A stretch of DNA of 64,000 nucleotides from Caryophanales bacterium (GCA_947459205.1 CANHCR010000005.1:1-64000); one strand, 5' to 3'. Shown: positions 47,697 to 57,966, counted from the stretch's first letter. Translations and numbers: made by a program. Notes: generated by a model not told the origin, from the sequence alone.

Positions 47697-48491
47697 ATGG
47701 GTAAGCTTCGCATCATGTTAGCTGACGACAATCGCGATTTTACAAATTTAATGGCAGACTTTATCAATCAACAGGAGGACATGGAAATTGTCGGGGTCGC
47801 GAATGACGGAATGGAGTTTGTCGAACGTTTGCGAACGTTGGAATTCGTGCCGGATATTATGATTCTAGATATTATCATGCCACACCTTGACGGACTTGGC
47901 GTGCTTGAACAATTGCGCGAAATGAACCTGAGTCCCCATCCGAAAATTATCATGTTGACGGCGTTCGGTCAAGAAAGCGTCACCCAGAAAGCAGTTCAAC
48001 TTGGGGCATCCTATTACATACTAAAACCGTTTGATTTGGAAGCGCTCGTTACACGCATCAGGCAGTTGATGGGCAACCAAAACACGCTTTCATTTTCCAA
48101 TAAGTCAGCTGTTGTTTCACTACATCCGCAACGTGGTAAAAATATCGACGTCAACATCAGCTCGATCATTCATGAAGTGGGCGTGCCGGCACATATTAAA
48201 GGGTACCAATACTTGCGCGATGCGATTACGATGGTGTTTAACAATATCGAGTATCTCGGATCCATTACGAAAACGCTCTACCCTACGATTGCGCTGAAAT
48301 ATAAGACGACGCCAAGCCGCGTTGAGCGGGCGATTCGCCATGCGATTGAGGTGGCATGGACACGTGGCAATATTGATTGCATTTCCAATTTGTTCGGTTA
48401 CACCATCAATATGTCAAAGGCGAAACCGACGAACAGCGAATTTATTGCGATGGTCGCCGACAAACTTCGTCTAGAGCACAAGGTCAGTTGA
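47697..48491 (+). CDS. spo0A: Sporulation transcription factor Spo0A
   Basis: Receiver [17 protein letters not shown]…[19 protein letters not shown]-terminal [18 protein letters not shown]…[21 protein letters not shown]. Confidence 0.97.
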   Translation: MGKLRIMLADDNRDFTNLMADFINQQEDMEIVGVANDGMEFVERLRTLEFVPDIMILDIIMPHLDGLGVLEQLREMNLSPHPKIIMLTAFGQESVTQKAVQLGASYYILKPFDLEALVTRIRQLMGNQNTLSFSNKSAVVSLHPQRGKNIDVNISSIIHEVGVPAHIKGYQYLRDAITMVFNNIEYLGSITKTLYPTIALKYKTTPSRVERAIRHAIEVAWTRGNIDCISNLFGYTINMSKAKPTNSEFIAMVADKLRLEHKVS

Positions 48492-48528
48492 TTTGGTGAC
48501 TTAGGGGATAACAAGACAAACGCATAGA

Positions 48529-48565
48529 AAAGCCGTTAACCAAACAAAGGCTAACGGCTTTTTGA
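48529..48565 (+). terminator. Intrinsic terminator after spo0A
   Basis: aaaagccgtta-accaaacaaagg-ctaacggctttttg. Confidence 0.85.
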
Positions 48566-48626
48566 TTGAATAACGAGGTCTATTTCGCTATACTTGATAA
48601 TATCCAAACGGTATGGAGGAGCGCAG

Positions 48627-48815
48627 ATGTTTGTCACGGTCAAACTGTTTGTTTCTGGAAACGAGGAACAACCTGTACATACGGCAACAATCGAAATTCT
48701 CGACGACAAAATGGAATTGCTTGATGAGGAAGAGAAACAGGCTGCCGTGGAAATGAATGTGCGCACGTGGGCCGAGCATCATCTAATCCTCGATTGGGAA
48801 GTGAGCGATTCGTGA
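48627..48815 (+). CDS. Small hypothetical protein
   Basis: MFVTVKLFVSGNEEQPVHTATIEILDDKMELLDEEEKQAAVEMNVRTWAEHHLILDWEVSDS; RBS atggagga. Confidence 0.6.
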   Translation: MFVTVKLFVSGNEEQPVHTATIEILDDKMELLDEEEKQAAVEMNVRTWAEHHLILDWEVSDS

Positions 48816-49009
48816 GTCAGAAACCGAATCCAGAATCGCACCGCGTCGATTGCACAAAATGCATGTATTTTTATGTGACATGGGACCCAGACGCACCGCG
48901 CGGGTGCCATTTTTACAATTTCAAGTCGCCCTATTTTCCATCCGTCATCGTGTTTCAATCATCGGGCGAACGCTGCTTAAGCTTCGTTGAGAAAAAGAAG
49001 AAAAAGTGA
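48812..49009 (+). CDS. Small Cys-containing hypothetical protein
   Basis: GTG start, overlaps the previous gene by 4 nt; DCTKCMYFYVTWDPDAPRGCHFYNF…SSGERCLSF. Confidence 0.6.
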   Translation: MSQKPNPESHRVDCTKCMYFYVTWDPDAPRGCHFYNFKSPYFPSVIVFQSSGERCLSFVEKKKKK

Positions 49010-49017
49010 GCGAGGCG

Positions 49018-49239
49018 TTACTTTTTAATGTTCCCGAGTTCAGCGACAATCGCTTCGACTTCACTGATGCTGAATTGATTTTTGCCATTCACGAGGTCGT
49101 AGATGAATTTCACATCTTCATAGTGTGAAACGTTGAAATGTTCCGGGTTGATGACAGCGTTGTTGGCGACGCGCAACTTGGTTTAGATGGTTTCGAGCAA
49201 GATTGCCAAATTTTCTTTGCTTGGAACGTTTAAATCCAT
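49018..49239 (-). pseudogene. DUF1128-like small protein interrupted by an in-frame TAA at codon 19
   Basis: MDLNVPSKENLAILLETI-*-TKLRVANNAVINPEHFNVSHYEDVKFIYDLVNGKNQFSISEVEAIVAELGNIKK*; stop at 49183-49185 (minus). Confidence 0.8.
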
Positions 49240-49246
49240 GATGGTT

Positions 49247-49513
49247 TCATTCTCCTTTGTTTGCTTTCTTTTTTTCGCGGAATCGAGGCGCTACATAATT
49301 GCGTTTGCGGTCACGGAAAAAAATCCATCCGGCGATAAAGGCAACACCTACTGAGAAGGCGAGCAACCCGCCGATGAATTTGATCCAGGGGAATCCTGCC
49401 GGCGTGAAGTTGATGAAGACCGCGTCTTTCATCCACAGAAACCCGTAGGTAGCGAGCACGCCCGGAACGACGAGCAAAATGATGGCGAGTAGCCTTTCAA
49501 AACTGGTTTTCAT
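49247..49513 (-). CDS. DUF2627-like small membrane protein
   Basis: MKTSFERLLAIILLVVPGVLATYGFLWMKDAVF; location next to bkd as in other Bacilli. Confidence 0.7.
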   Translation of the reverse strand: MKTSFERLLAIILLVVPGVLATYGFLWMKDAVFINFTPAGFPWIKFIGGLLAFSVGVAFIAGWIFFRDRKRNYVAPRFREKKKANKGE

Positions 49514-49600
49514 CGCATTCTCCTTGATGTAAATGTGTACTTCTTTACAATACTATGATGAGCGACGTTTGTCTAATTTAGAAGGAGGGTCTTCCCTTTT

Positions 49601-51019
49601 ATGAAACAGTATGATCTTGTGATTCTCGGTGGCGGTACCGGCGGCTATGTGGCGGCGATTCGCGGTGCTCAACTTGGGAAATCGGTCTGTATCGTGGAAC
49701 GTGAAAAACTGGGCGGTACATGCCTGCACCGCGGATGTATTCCGAGCAAAGCACTACTGCGCAGCGCCGAACTGTTCGCGACGATGCAGCATGGCGATGA
49801 ATTCGGTATTGAGAGTGAAGCCGTAACGCTGAATTTTACAAAAGTTCAATCGCGAAAACAAAAAATTGTCGATCAACTCCATGCTGGCGTGCAATATTTG
49901 ATGAAAAAGAACAAGATTGACGTCATTTACGGAAATGGTCGCATTGTCGGTCCATCGATTTTTTCACCAAAAAGTGGAGCGGTGGCGATCGAGAAGTCTG
50001 ACGGTGAAATGGAGACGATATTGCCGCAACATTTGATTATTGCAACGGGTTCGAGACCGCGCATTTTGCCGGGATTACCGAGCAGTGATTTGATTATGAC
50101 GAGCGACGAGGCGCTTTTGCTAGAGGAGTTACCGAAATCGATCGTGATCGTCGGCGGCGGTGTGATTGGTATTGAGTGGGCGTCGATGTTCAGCGACTTT
50201 GGGGTGCAAGTGACGGTACTCGAATATGCAGAGCGCATTTTGCCGACGGAAGACGAAGACATCTCCAAAGAAATGGCGCGCCTGCTGAAAAAACGCAAGG
50301 TGCAGGTCGTGACCGGCGTGAAGGTGATCGCCGAAAACACGGCGATTAGCGACGCAGGCACGATTATCGTGCAAGCCGATAAAAACGGCGAACTGCAAAC
50401 GTACACAGCAGAGAAAATGTTGGTCTCGGTGGGCCGCATCTCAAATGTTGAGCAAATTGGCTTAGAAAATACGGATATTAAAGTCGTGCATGGCGCGATT
50501 AAAGTTAATGAGCATTATCAGACGGACGAGCCGCACATTTATGCGATTGGCGATGTCATCGGCGGTTTGCAACTTGCACACGTCGCCAGTCATGAAGGGA
50601 TTCTCGCTGTTGAGCATAGCGCTGGATTGAGCGGACATGCCTTGAGTGCACATTTGGTGCCGAAGTGTACGTACTCACGTCCAGAAGTGGCGAGCGTCGG
50701 TTGGACGGAAACGCAGGCGCGTGAGCAAGGGCATGACGTCAAAACCGGCAAATTCAATTTCAAAGCAATTGGCAAGGCGCTTATTTTTGGAGAAGCGGAC
50801 GGATTCGTCAAAGTCGTCGCCGATGCCAAAACGAATGATATTCTCGGCGTGCACATGATTGGCCCGCACGTGACCGATCAAATAAGCGAAGCGGCACTTG
50901 CACAATTGCTCGACGCAACGCCGTGGGAAGTGGGTAGCATGATTCACCCGCATCCGACGCTATCGGAAATTATCGGCGAGGCGATGCTTGCCGTCGACAA
51001 TCGTGCCATCGGCATGTAG
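49601..51019 (+). CDS. lpdV: Dihydrolipoyl dehydrogenase (bkd-associated E3)
   Basis: LGGGTGGYVAAIRGAQLG; GGTCLHRGCIPSKALL; C-terminal HPHPTLSE. Confidence 0.92.
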   Translation: MKQYDLVILGGGTGGYVAAIRGAQLGKSVCIVEREKLGGTCLHRGCIPSKALLRSAELFATMQHGDEFGIESEAVTLNFTKVQSRKQKIVDQLHAGVQYLMKKNKIDVIYGNGRIVGPSIFSPKSGAVAIEKSDGEMETILPQHLIIATGSRPRILPGLPSSDLIMTSDEALLLEELPKSIVIVGGGVIGIEWASMFSDFGVQVTVLEYAERILPTEDEDISKEMARLLKKRKVQVVTGVKVIAENTAISDAGTIIVQADKNGELQTYTAEKMLVSVGRISNVEQIGLENTDIKVVHGAIKVNEHYQTDEPHIYAIGDVIGGLQLAHVASHEGILAVEHSAGLSGHALSAHLVPKCTYSRPEVASVGWTETQAREQGHDVKTGKFNFKAIGKALIFGEADGFVKVVADAKTNDILGVHMIGPHVTDQISEAALAQLLDATPWEVGSMIHPHPTLSEIIGEAMLAVDNRAIGM

Positions 51020-51087
51020 ATTGAAATGGCAAAAACACGTATAATGTACGTATCACATTGATTATTTGCGCTGGAAGGGGGCTCTTT

Positions 51088-52131
51088 ATGGCTGCCAATG
51101 AATTAGTCAGTCAAGATGCGCTTCATCGCCAACTTGGATTAAGCGACGAGCGTTTGCTGGACATGTATTTTATGATGGTGTTGGCGCGGAAGTATGATGA
51201 GCGTGCGCTCTTGTTGCAACGCGCGGGCAAGATTAATTTTCACGTTTCTGGAATCGGACAAGAGGCGGCACAAGTGGCCGCTGCTTTTGCATTGCAAAAA
51301 AACAAAGATTATTTTTTGCCATATTACAGAGATTATGGCTTTGTGTTAGCGGTCGGAATGACGATGCGCGAATTGATGCTTTCACTGTTTGCCAAAGCAG
51401 GCGATCCGAATAGTGGTGGCCGGCAAATGCCTGGTCACTTCGGTGATAAGAAAAACAATATCGTGACGGGTTCGAGTCCAGTGACGACGCAAGTGCCGCA
51501 CGCGGTCGGGCTTGCGCTCGCTGCGAAGATCAAAAAACAATCGTTTGTTAGTTTTGTAACATTCGGTGAAGGCTCGAGCAATCAGGGTGATTTTCACGAA
51601 GGTTGCAACTTTGCCGGCGTACATAAATTACCGGTCATTTTCATGTGCGAAAATAATCAGTATGCGATTTCCGTGCCGATTGCCAAGCAAATTGGTGAAG
51701 CGCGAATCGCTGATCGTGCGTTGGGTTACGGCTTCCCAGGGCATCGCATTGATGGCAATGACGTTTTTGAAGTGTATCGCACCGTCAAAGAAGCGCGTGA
51801 ACGTGCGTTGCGCGGCGAGGGACCGACGCTCATCGAAGCGATGGTATACCGCTTGTCGCCGCACTCGACTTCTGATGATGACCTAGCGTACCGCACGAAG
51901 GAAGAAGTGCAGCACCATTGGAAATTGGACGGCATCAACCGTTTACGTGAGTATTTGTTGCAACACAGTTTGCTGAACGATGAGTTGGAGGCGGAAGGGC
52001 TCAAAAAAATCCAACTGGTGATTGACGAAGCGACCGATTTTGCAGAAAAGGCGCCATATCCGCGGCCTGAAGATGCATTTACACACGTTTATGGTGACGA
52101 GCAGGAGGGATCGACGAATGCCGGTCAGTAA
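51088..52131 (+). CDS. bkdAA: 2-oxoacid dehydrogenase E1 alpha (branched-chain type)
   Basis: TPP-binding FGEGSSNQGDFHEGCNFAGVHKLPVIFMCENNQYAISVP. Confidence 0.9.
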   Translation: MAANELVSQDALHRQLGLSDERLLDMYFMMVLARKYDERALLLQRAGKINFHVSGIGQEAAQVAAAFALQKNKDYFLPYYRDYGFVLAVGMTMRELMLSLFAKAGDPNSGGRQMPGHFGDKKNNIVTGSSPVTTQVPHAVGLALAAKIKKQSFVSFVTFGEGSSNQGDFHEGCNFAGVHKLPVIFMCENNQYAISVPIAKQIGEARIADRALGYGFPGHRIDGNDVFEVYRTVKEARERALRGEGPTLIEAMVYRLSPHSTSDDDLAYRTKEEVQHHWKLDGINRLREYLLQHSLLNDELEAEGLKKIQLVIDEATDFAEKAPYPRPEDAFTHVYGDEQEGSTNAGQ

Positions 52132-53101
52132 CTATTTAGATGCCATCAATGCCGCAATGTTTGAAGAAATGAAGCGCGATGACAATGTCTTCGTACTCGG
52201 CGAAGATGTCGGCGTTAAGGGCGGCGTGTTTGGTGCGACGAAAGGCCTTTATCCTGCATTTGGGGAAGAGCGTGTGATTGATACGCCACTATCTGAATCG
52301 GCGATTGCTGGCGTGGCGATTGGTGCGGCGATGTACGGAATGAAGCCAATCGCGGAAATGCAATATTCGGACTTCATGTTGCCCGCAGTGAATCAAATCA
52401 TAAGCGAAGCAGCAAAAATTCGCTATCGCTCCAACAATGATTGGAATTGTCCGCTTGTGATTCGTGCCCCGATAGGCGGCGGGATTCACGGGGGGTTGTA
52501 TCACTCGCAATGCCCAGAGTCGATATTTTTCGGAACACCGGGACTGAAAATCGTTGCCCCGAGCACTCCGTATGATGCCAAGGGTCTGTTGAAGGCGGCG
52601 ATTCGCGATGAGGATCCGGTGCTATTTTTCGAACATAAAAAATGCTACCGCATGATTAGTGGCGAGGTGCCTGAGGAAGATTACATTGTGCCTATTGGTG
52701 TGGCGGATGTGAAACGCGAGGGGACAGATATTACGGTCATTACCTACGGTTTGACCGTCCATTTTGCCTTGAAAGCGGCAGACGATTTGGCTAAAGAAGG
52801 GATTAGTGCGCACATTTTGGATTTGCGTAGTTTGCAACCGCTTGATACGGATGCGATTCTTGCAGCTGCGCGAAAAACGGGCAAAGTTCTAGTTCTCCAT
52901 GAAGATAACAAAACGGGTGGTATAGGCGCAGAAGTTGCTGCCATCATCGCCGAGCAAATGCTCTATGAGTTGGATGCGCCGATCATGCGCTTGGCTAGTG
53001 AAGATGTGCCAGCAATGCCAATTAGTCCGCCACTCGAAAAACAGTTCATGTTGAATCCGGAAAAAGTGAAAGATGCCATGCGCAAGTTGGCATTGTACTA
53101 A
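52118..53101 (+). CDS. bkdAB: 2-oxoacid dehydrogenase E1 beta (branched-chain type)
   Basis: MPVSNYLDAINAAMFEEMKRDDNVFVLGEDVGVKGGVFGATKGL. Confidence 0.92.
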   Translation: MPVSNYLDAINAAMFEEMKRDDNVFVLGEDVGVKGGVFGATKGLYPAFGEERVIDTPLSESAIAGVAIGAAMYGMKPIAEMQYSDFMLPAVNQIISEAAKIRYRSNNDWNCPLVIRAPIGGGIHGGLYHSQCPESIFFGTPGLKIVAPSTPYDAKGLLKAAIRDEDPVLFFEHKKCYRMISGEVPEEDYIVPIGVADVKREGTDITVITYGLTVHFALKAADDLAKEGISAHILDLRSLQPLDTDAILAAARKTGKVLVLHEDNKTGGIGAEVAAIIAEQMLYELDAPIMRLASEDVPAMPISPPLEKQFMLNPEKVKDAMRKLALY

Positions 53102-53118
53102 AGAGGGGGACGACACGC

Positions 53119-54465
53119 GTGTCGCTTATAAAAATTACGATGCCTCAATTGGCGGAAAGTGTCGTCGAGGCAACGATTACGAAATGGTTGAAACAACCTG
53201 GTGAGCAGGTTGCCAAGTACGAGCCACTCTGTGAAATCATCACCGACAAAGTGAATGCTGAGTTGCCGGCTATGGAAGCGGGTACGCTCTTAGATTTGCT
53301 TGTCGCAGAAGGCGAGACGGTGCAAGTCGGTGCGCCGATTTGTACAATGCGCGGCGAAGGTCAGTCGGCAAGCGGTGAGCCTTTGACAGGCGGTGAACAG
53401 GTACAAACAGTCGACAGCGCTTCGGCACAAGAAACGAATGTTCAGACGAAACAAGGAACTGTCGGTGCGGTCGTATCAGCGCAAGGCTTCAATAGCGATG
53501 AGAAGGCGCGCTTATCACCTGTTGTTCGGCAACTGCTTACCGAGCATCAGGTTGATGTTAGTAAAGTAAGGGGTAGCGGCTTTAATGGTCGAGTGACGCG
53601 CAAAGATGTGCTTGATTTTGTCGAACGACGTAGTGCGCAGGCAGAAGGGGTTGCGATGCAAGTAATGCAACAATCACCTCCTGGGCCGGTTCGCTCCAGT
53701 GGTCTACATCTGATTGATGAGCCTACCGTATCGACATTTGAGTTAGACGGTATTTCTGATGAGGACCGTGGTGAATATATCGTCGATGTGACGCCGGTAC
53801 GAAGCACCATTGCTACAAGAATGCGCCAAAGCGTTTCTGAAATTCCACACGCATGGACGATGATTGAGGTCGATGTCACCAACCTCGTTTCGCTCCGCCA
53901 GAAGATGAAAGATGATTTCAAACGCAGAGAGGGCATTAACCTCACCTATTTGCCGTTTGTCATTAAAGCGGTGGCAAATGCAATTAAAGATTATCCGATC
54001 ATGAATTCGGTGTGGGCCGTAGATAAAATCATCATCAAGCGCGATATCAACATTTCGCTTGCAGTTGGTACCGAAGACGCTGTATGGGTGCCGGTCATCA
54101 AGCAGGCTGATCGCAAGTCGGTATTGGAAATCGCTCGCGAAGTCGATGAGTTGGGGCGCAAAGCGCGCTCCGGTCAACTGAAACTTGACGATATGCAGGG
54201 CGGGACGTTTACCATCAATAACACGGGTGCGTTCGGATCGATGCTTTCACAGCCGATCATCAACTTCCCGCAGGCTGCAAACTTAACGTTTGAATCGATT
54301 GTCAAGCGACCAGTGGTTATACAAGACATGATTGCCGTCCGTTCCATGGCGAACATTTGTCTATCACTTGACCATCGTATTTTGGATGGTGTCGTATGCG
54401 GTCGTTTCTTGCAACGAGTCCGTGAATATATGGAAAGTTATAACCCGCAATCGGTGTTGATGTAA
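53119..54465 (+). CDS. bkdB: 2-oxoacid dehydrogenase E2 (lipoamide acyltransferase)
   Basis: Lipoyl domain CEIITDKVNAELPAMEAG; peripheral binding domain; catalytic LSLDHRILDGVVCGRFL. Confidence 0.93.
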   Translation: MSLIKITMPQLAESVVEATITKWLKQPGEQVAKYEPLCEIITDKVNAELPAMEAGTLLDLLVAEGETVQVGAPICTMRGEGQSASGEPLTGGEQVQTVDSASAQETNVQTKQGTVGAVVSAQGFNSDEKARLSPVVRQLLTEHQVDVSKVRGSGFNGRVTRKDVLDFVERRSAQAEGVAMQVMQQSPPGPVRSSGLHLIDEPTVSTFELDGISDEDRGEYIVDVTPVRSTIATRMRQSVSEIPHAWTMIEVDVTNLVSLRQKMKDDFKRREGINLTYLPFVIKAVANAIKDYPIMNSVWAVDKIIIKRDINISLAVGTEDAVWVPVIKQADRKSVLEIAREVDELGRKARSGQLKLDDMQGGTFTINNTGAFGSMLSQPIINFPQAANLTFESIVKRPVVIQDMIAVRSMANICLSLDHRILDGVVCGRFLQRVREYMESYNPQSVLM

Positions 54466-54479
54466 TAATATGAGATATG

Positions 54480-54512
54480 AAAAAGGTATCCGTGCGCTTG
54501 GCCGGATACCTG
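54480..54512. terminator. Hairpin between bkdB and the convergent miniprotein gene
   Basis: aaaaaggtatccg…cggatacct; T tract is on the minus strand. Confidence 0.6.
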
Positions 54513-54520
54513 TTCGTTTA

Positions 54521-54628
54521 TTAGGATAATGAAAGTACTTCCAAAAAGATGATGAAACTGGACAACAACATCGCTAGAATCATCGTGTAAATGATGATTT
54601 TGAACCAAATACTTTTCTTGCGGAACAT
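54521..54628 (-). CDS. 35-aa Prli42-like membrane miniprotein
   Basis: MFRKKSIWFKIIIYTMILAMLLSSFIIFLEVLSLS*; SD AAAAGGAGA upstream on the minus strand; own terminator. Not in the ORF track. Confidence 0.7.
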   Translation of the reverse strand: MFRKKSIWFKIIIYTMILAMLLSSFIIFLEVLSLS

Positions 54629-54717
54629 GCGGACATTCTCCTTTTGATGAAAATTTTCGCGAATCGATTATGTACATTTTATCTTAATTTTGCCAATCTG
54701 AAAAGGGGACAAAGCAA

Positions 54718-55866
54718 ATGAATCGCGAGCGGTTGTTAGACACTTTTTGTGAACTCGTGCAGATCGATAGCGAGACGGGCGAGGAGCGGGAAATTTGTGA
54801 TCGATTGAAAGAGAAGTTTGCAGCCTTAGGCTGTGATGTGTATGAAGACGATACGATGCAGACGACAGGGCACGGTGCGGGCAATTTGTTTGCAACATTG
54901 CCTGCTGTAGCAGGTTTTGAGACGGCGCCTAGATTGCTCTTCACATGTCATATGGACACGGTCAAACCTGGTAAAAATATTAAACCGCGACTAGATGAAG
55001 ATGGCTATTTACGTTCAGATGGTACGACGATTTTGGCAAGCGACGATAAGGCTGGACTGACCGCTCTGCTCGAAGCGTTGCAAGTGCTTCGCGAGCAAAA
55101 GCGGGCACATGGGGCGCTGCAATTGGTGATCACCGTGGGTGAAGAATCCGGCTTGATTGGTGCGAAAGCGATCGACCCATCGTTGCTACAAGCAGATTAT
55201 GGCTATGCGTTCGATGCAAACGGACCAGTCGGTGAAATTATCGTTGCGGGTCCTGCACAGGCGAAAATCCATGCGGTTGTTCACGGTAAGGCGGCGCACG
55301 CTGGCGTCAATCCGGAAGACGGGATTAGCGCTATTCAAGTAGCGGCACGCGCCATCGGCAAGATGCCACTAGGGCGCATTGATGCGGAAACGACGGCAAA
55401 CATCGGCAAATTCGTCGGCGGTGGCGAAACGAACATCGTCTGCGATCGTTTGGCTTTGTTCGCTGAAGCGCGCAGTCATTCGCCGCAGAAGTTGGAGCGT
55501 CAATTAGAATCGATGGAGCGGGCGCTCCGGGAAACAGCAGCGCAGCATGGTGCAAACTGCGAATTTGAAGCGGAGATTGTATATCCAGGCTTTCAATTTG
55601 ATGAGCAGGATGCGGTCGTGCAACTGGCAACAAGCGCTGTTGAGCGAATCGGAAGGAACGCACAATGGGTGAAAAGTGGGGGCGGTAGTGACGCCAATAT
55701 TTTTAATGGTCATGGTGTACCGACGCTCAACTTGGCGATCGGTTATGAGCAGATTCACACGACGAGCGAACAGATGCCGTTTGCCGAACTGATGAAAACG
55801 ACAGAACTTGTGCTAGCAATTGTAGAGGAGGCGACGAACAGATGCATCGAAACACGCAACAACTAG
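54718..55866 (+). CDS. M20 family peptidase (PepT-like)
   Basis: LLFTCHMDTVKPGKNIKP; GTTILASDDKAGLTALLEAL; VGEESGLIGAK. Confidence 0.9.
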   Translation: MNRERLLDTFCELVQIDSETGEEREICDRLKEKFAALGCDVYEDDTMQTTGHGAGNLFATLPAVAGFETAPRLLFTCHMDTVKPGKNIKPRLDEDGYLRSDGTTILASDDKAGLTALLEALQVLREQKRAHGALQLVITVGEESGLIGAKAIDPSLLQADYGYAFDANGPVGEIIVAGPAQAKIHAVVHGKAAHAGVNPEDGISAIQVAARAIGKMPLGRIDAETTANIGKFVGGGETNIVCDRLALFAEARSHSPQKLERQLESMERALRETAAQHGANCEFEAEIVYPGFQFDEQDAVVQLATSAVERIGRNAQWVKSGGGSDANIFNGHGVPTLNLAIGYEQIHTTSEQMPFAELMKTTELVLAIVEEATNRCIETRNN

Positions 55867-56402
55867 AGGAAAAAACGATTGCCAGCACTCCTATTTTTAG
55901 CGGGCGTGTGATTTCCTTGCAAGTCGACGAGGTGCTGTTGCCGAATGGGAAAACAGCGTCGCGCGAAATCGTTAAGCATCCAGGCGCGGTGGCGATTATG
56001 GCTTTACACGAGGATAAGTTACTTGTGGTCGCTCAATATCGCAAGGCGCTAGAGAAAGTACAGGTCGAAATCCCTGCTGGCAAACTCGAAAAGGGCGAAG
56101 ATTTGCGCGCAGCGGCTGCCCGTGAGTTGGAAGAGGAGACCGGTTATGTGGCGCAATCGCTGACACACGTCTGCTCATTTTACACATCACCCGGATTTGC
56201 CGATGAGATTTTGCATTTGTATTTTACAGACGAGATTGTTCCTGGCACGCGAAACCTCGACGAAGATGAATTTGTCGAAGCGGAGTTCATTACCATCGAG
56301 CAGGCGCGAGCGTATATTGCAGATGGATTGATTAGTGATGCCAAAACGATGCTGACGGTATTTGCCTGGCAAACGTATCGCTTGACCGGCAGCTTTCAAT
56401 AA
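55842..56402 (+). CDS. nudF: ADP-ribose pyrophosphatase (Nudix hydrolase)
   Basis: Nudix box GEDLRAAAARELEEETGYVAQ. Confidence 0.9.
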   Translation: MHRNTQQLEEKTIASTPIFSGRVISLQVDEVLLPNGKTASREIVKHPGAVAIMALHEDKLLVVAQYRKALEKVQVEIPAGKLEKGEDLRAAAARELEEETGYVAQSLTHVCSFYTSPGFADEILHLYFTDEIVPGTRNLDEDEFVEAEFITIEQARAYIADGLISDAKTMLTVFAWQTYRLTGSFQ

Positions 56403-56456
56403 ATAGTGGAAAACGATGGACATCCTTCGCATATGATATGTTGAAGGGGGTGTCCG

Positions 56457-57092
56457 ATGGCGAAATTTCAACTTCGCTTTTGGCAAAACGTGGTGCGCGC
56501 TCACATATCACCGGTGTTGTTCGTGTTTGTGCTGTTTGCGATGGGCTGCTTGTTCGGATTCATGTTGGTGATGGCATTGTCGATTGACCAGCACCAGCAG
56601 TTATCGAGTTACATCGGCGGTTTTTTGCAGACAGCAATTCAAGGGGAAATCAGCGACATACAGTTGACTTTCTGGCAGGCGTACAGTGTCCACTTGAAGT
56701 GGTTGGCACTGACATGGATGCTCGGCATATCGGTGATTGGGTTACCGCTCGTCATCGTGCTCGATTTTATGAAAGGCGCACTTGTTGGTTTTACGATTAC
56801 GTATTTGACGACGCAATTTTCCTGGAAAGGATTGCTGTTTTCCTTACTTGCCATCGTCCCTGGCAATCTGCTGTTTGTCCCGGCGCTACTCATTTGCAGC
56901 GCATCGTCGATTACGTTTGCCATCGTCCTTGTGCGTGCTCGCTTGCAACCAGGCGGCCAACATCTTGGACGCTCCTTTTGGCGATTCACATGTCTTCATG
57001 GCGCGATGCTCATCGTCGCCGCCGTCGCCGCTTGCCTTGAGGTATTTTTATCCCCTTACTTATTGCGTTGGTTGGCGCCGATGATGGTTTGA
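56457..57092 (+). CDS. spoIIM: Stage II sporulation protein M
   Basis: Polytopic protein; VLDFMKGALVGFTITYLTTQFSWKGLLFSLLAIVPGNLLFVPALL; between nudF and fur. Confidence 0.9.
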   Translation: MAKFQLRFWQNVVRAHISPVLFVFVLFAMGCLFGFMLVMALSIDQHQQLSSYIGGFLQTAIQGEISDIQLTFWQAYSVHLKWLALTWMLGISVIGLPLVIVLDFMKGALVGFTITYLTTQFSWKGLLFSLLAIVPGNLLFVPALLICSASSITFAIVLVRARLQPGGQHLGRSFWRFTCLHGAMLIVAAVAACLEVFLSPYLLRWLAPMMV

Positions 57093-57148
57093 CTAACTTT
57101 CGCATCAACCATATAATGAAATCATTCTGTAAGTGCAGGTGTGGAACG

Positions 57149-57610
57149 ATGGAACAGCGAATCGAAAAAATTAAGCAGCAGTTGCAAGCCCAAAGTTACA
57201 AACTGACTTCGCAAAGAGAAGCCATCGTGCGCATTCTGCTGCAAAACGAGAAAGATCACTTAAGCGCCGAAGAGGTGTTCATGCTGGTGCGCGAAGTGGA
57301 GCCGGATATCGGTCTGGCGACGGTTTACCGGACGCTTGAATTGCTGACCGAACTGAAAATTTTACATAAAATGAATTTTGGTGATGGTGTCGCTCGCTAC
57401 GATTTGCATACTGAAAATTCGGAGCATCATCATCACCACTTGGTGTGCGTCAAATGCGGTGCGGTCGATGAAATTATGGACGATATGCTCGGTCCGATCG
57501 AGCAGAAGGTGGAGAAAGAGTATCATTTCAAAATTCTCGATCATCGCCTTGTTTTTCATGGTACTTGCTATCGTTGCACGGGATTGCCGAAACCCGATCA
57601 TCTCATCTAA
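57149..57610 (+). CDS. fur: Fur family transcriptional regulator
   Basis: KLTSQREAIVRILLQNEKDHLSAEEVFMLVREVEPDIGLATVYRTLELL; HHHHHLVCVKCGAVDEI. Confidence 0.92.
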   Translation: MEQRIEKIKQQLQAQSYKLTSQREAIVRILLQNEKDHLSAEEVFMLVREVEPDIGLATVYRTLELLTELKILHKMNFGDGVARYDLHTENSEHHHHHLVCVKCGAVDEIMDDMLGPIEQKVEKEYHFKILDHRLVFHGTCYRCTGLPKPDHLI

Positions 57611-57730
57611 AAATCTTCGCAAATCTGCACGCGATTGCAGACAGAGCGGAGGTTTTTTTGTTATGATAGAACAAGAACTGCATATACTGTGAATAGTAGG
57701 GCACTCAAAGCATGAGGAGCGCGACGGTTC

Positions 57731-57961
57731 ATGAAAATGCTGTTCATCCGCCAATGGCGACGCAAGCTTACGTTTTTTTTGCTGTTTTGTCTGGCAATCG
57801 GTTTGTTGATTCTCGCAATGTCGCTTGTTGCCCGCCATCTGTCACCTTCTTATTGGTACGGGACACCACGCAGCGATGCCGTCAAAGCTTCGCAGACGGT
57901 ATACTTAGATCAGATGCCAGTGCAGGATCGGTTGCTTTACTTTTATTGGATTGGTGAGTGA
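57731..57961 (+). CDS. DUF4227 (YqzK-like) membrane protein
   Basis: Short single-TM protein between fur and xerD. Confidence 0.65.
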   Translation: MKMLFIRQWRRKLTFFLLFCLAIGLLILAMSLVARHLSPSYWYGTPRSDAVKASQTVYLDQMPVQDRLLYFYWIGE

Positions 57962-57966
57962 GGACG

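Noticed and set aside
47697-48491. Spo0A as the missing agr response regulator (only receiver-domain protein in the window)
   Set aside because: Spo0A is fed by the phosphorelay and belongs to its own conserved cluster 20 kb away; a HisKA_3 kinase would be expected to pair with a LuxR/NarL-type regulator.
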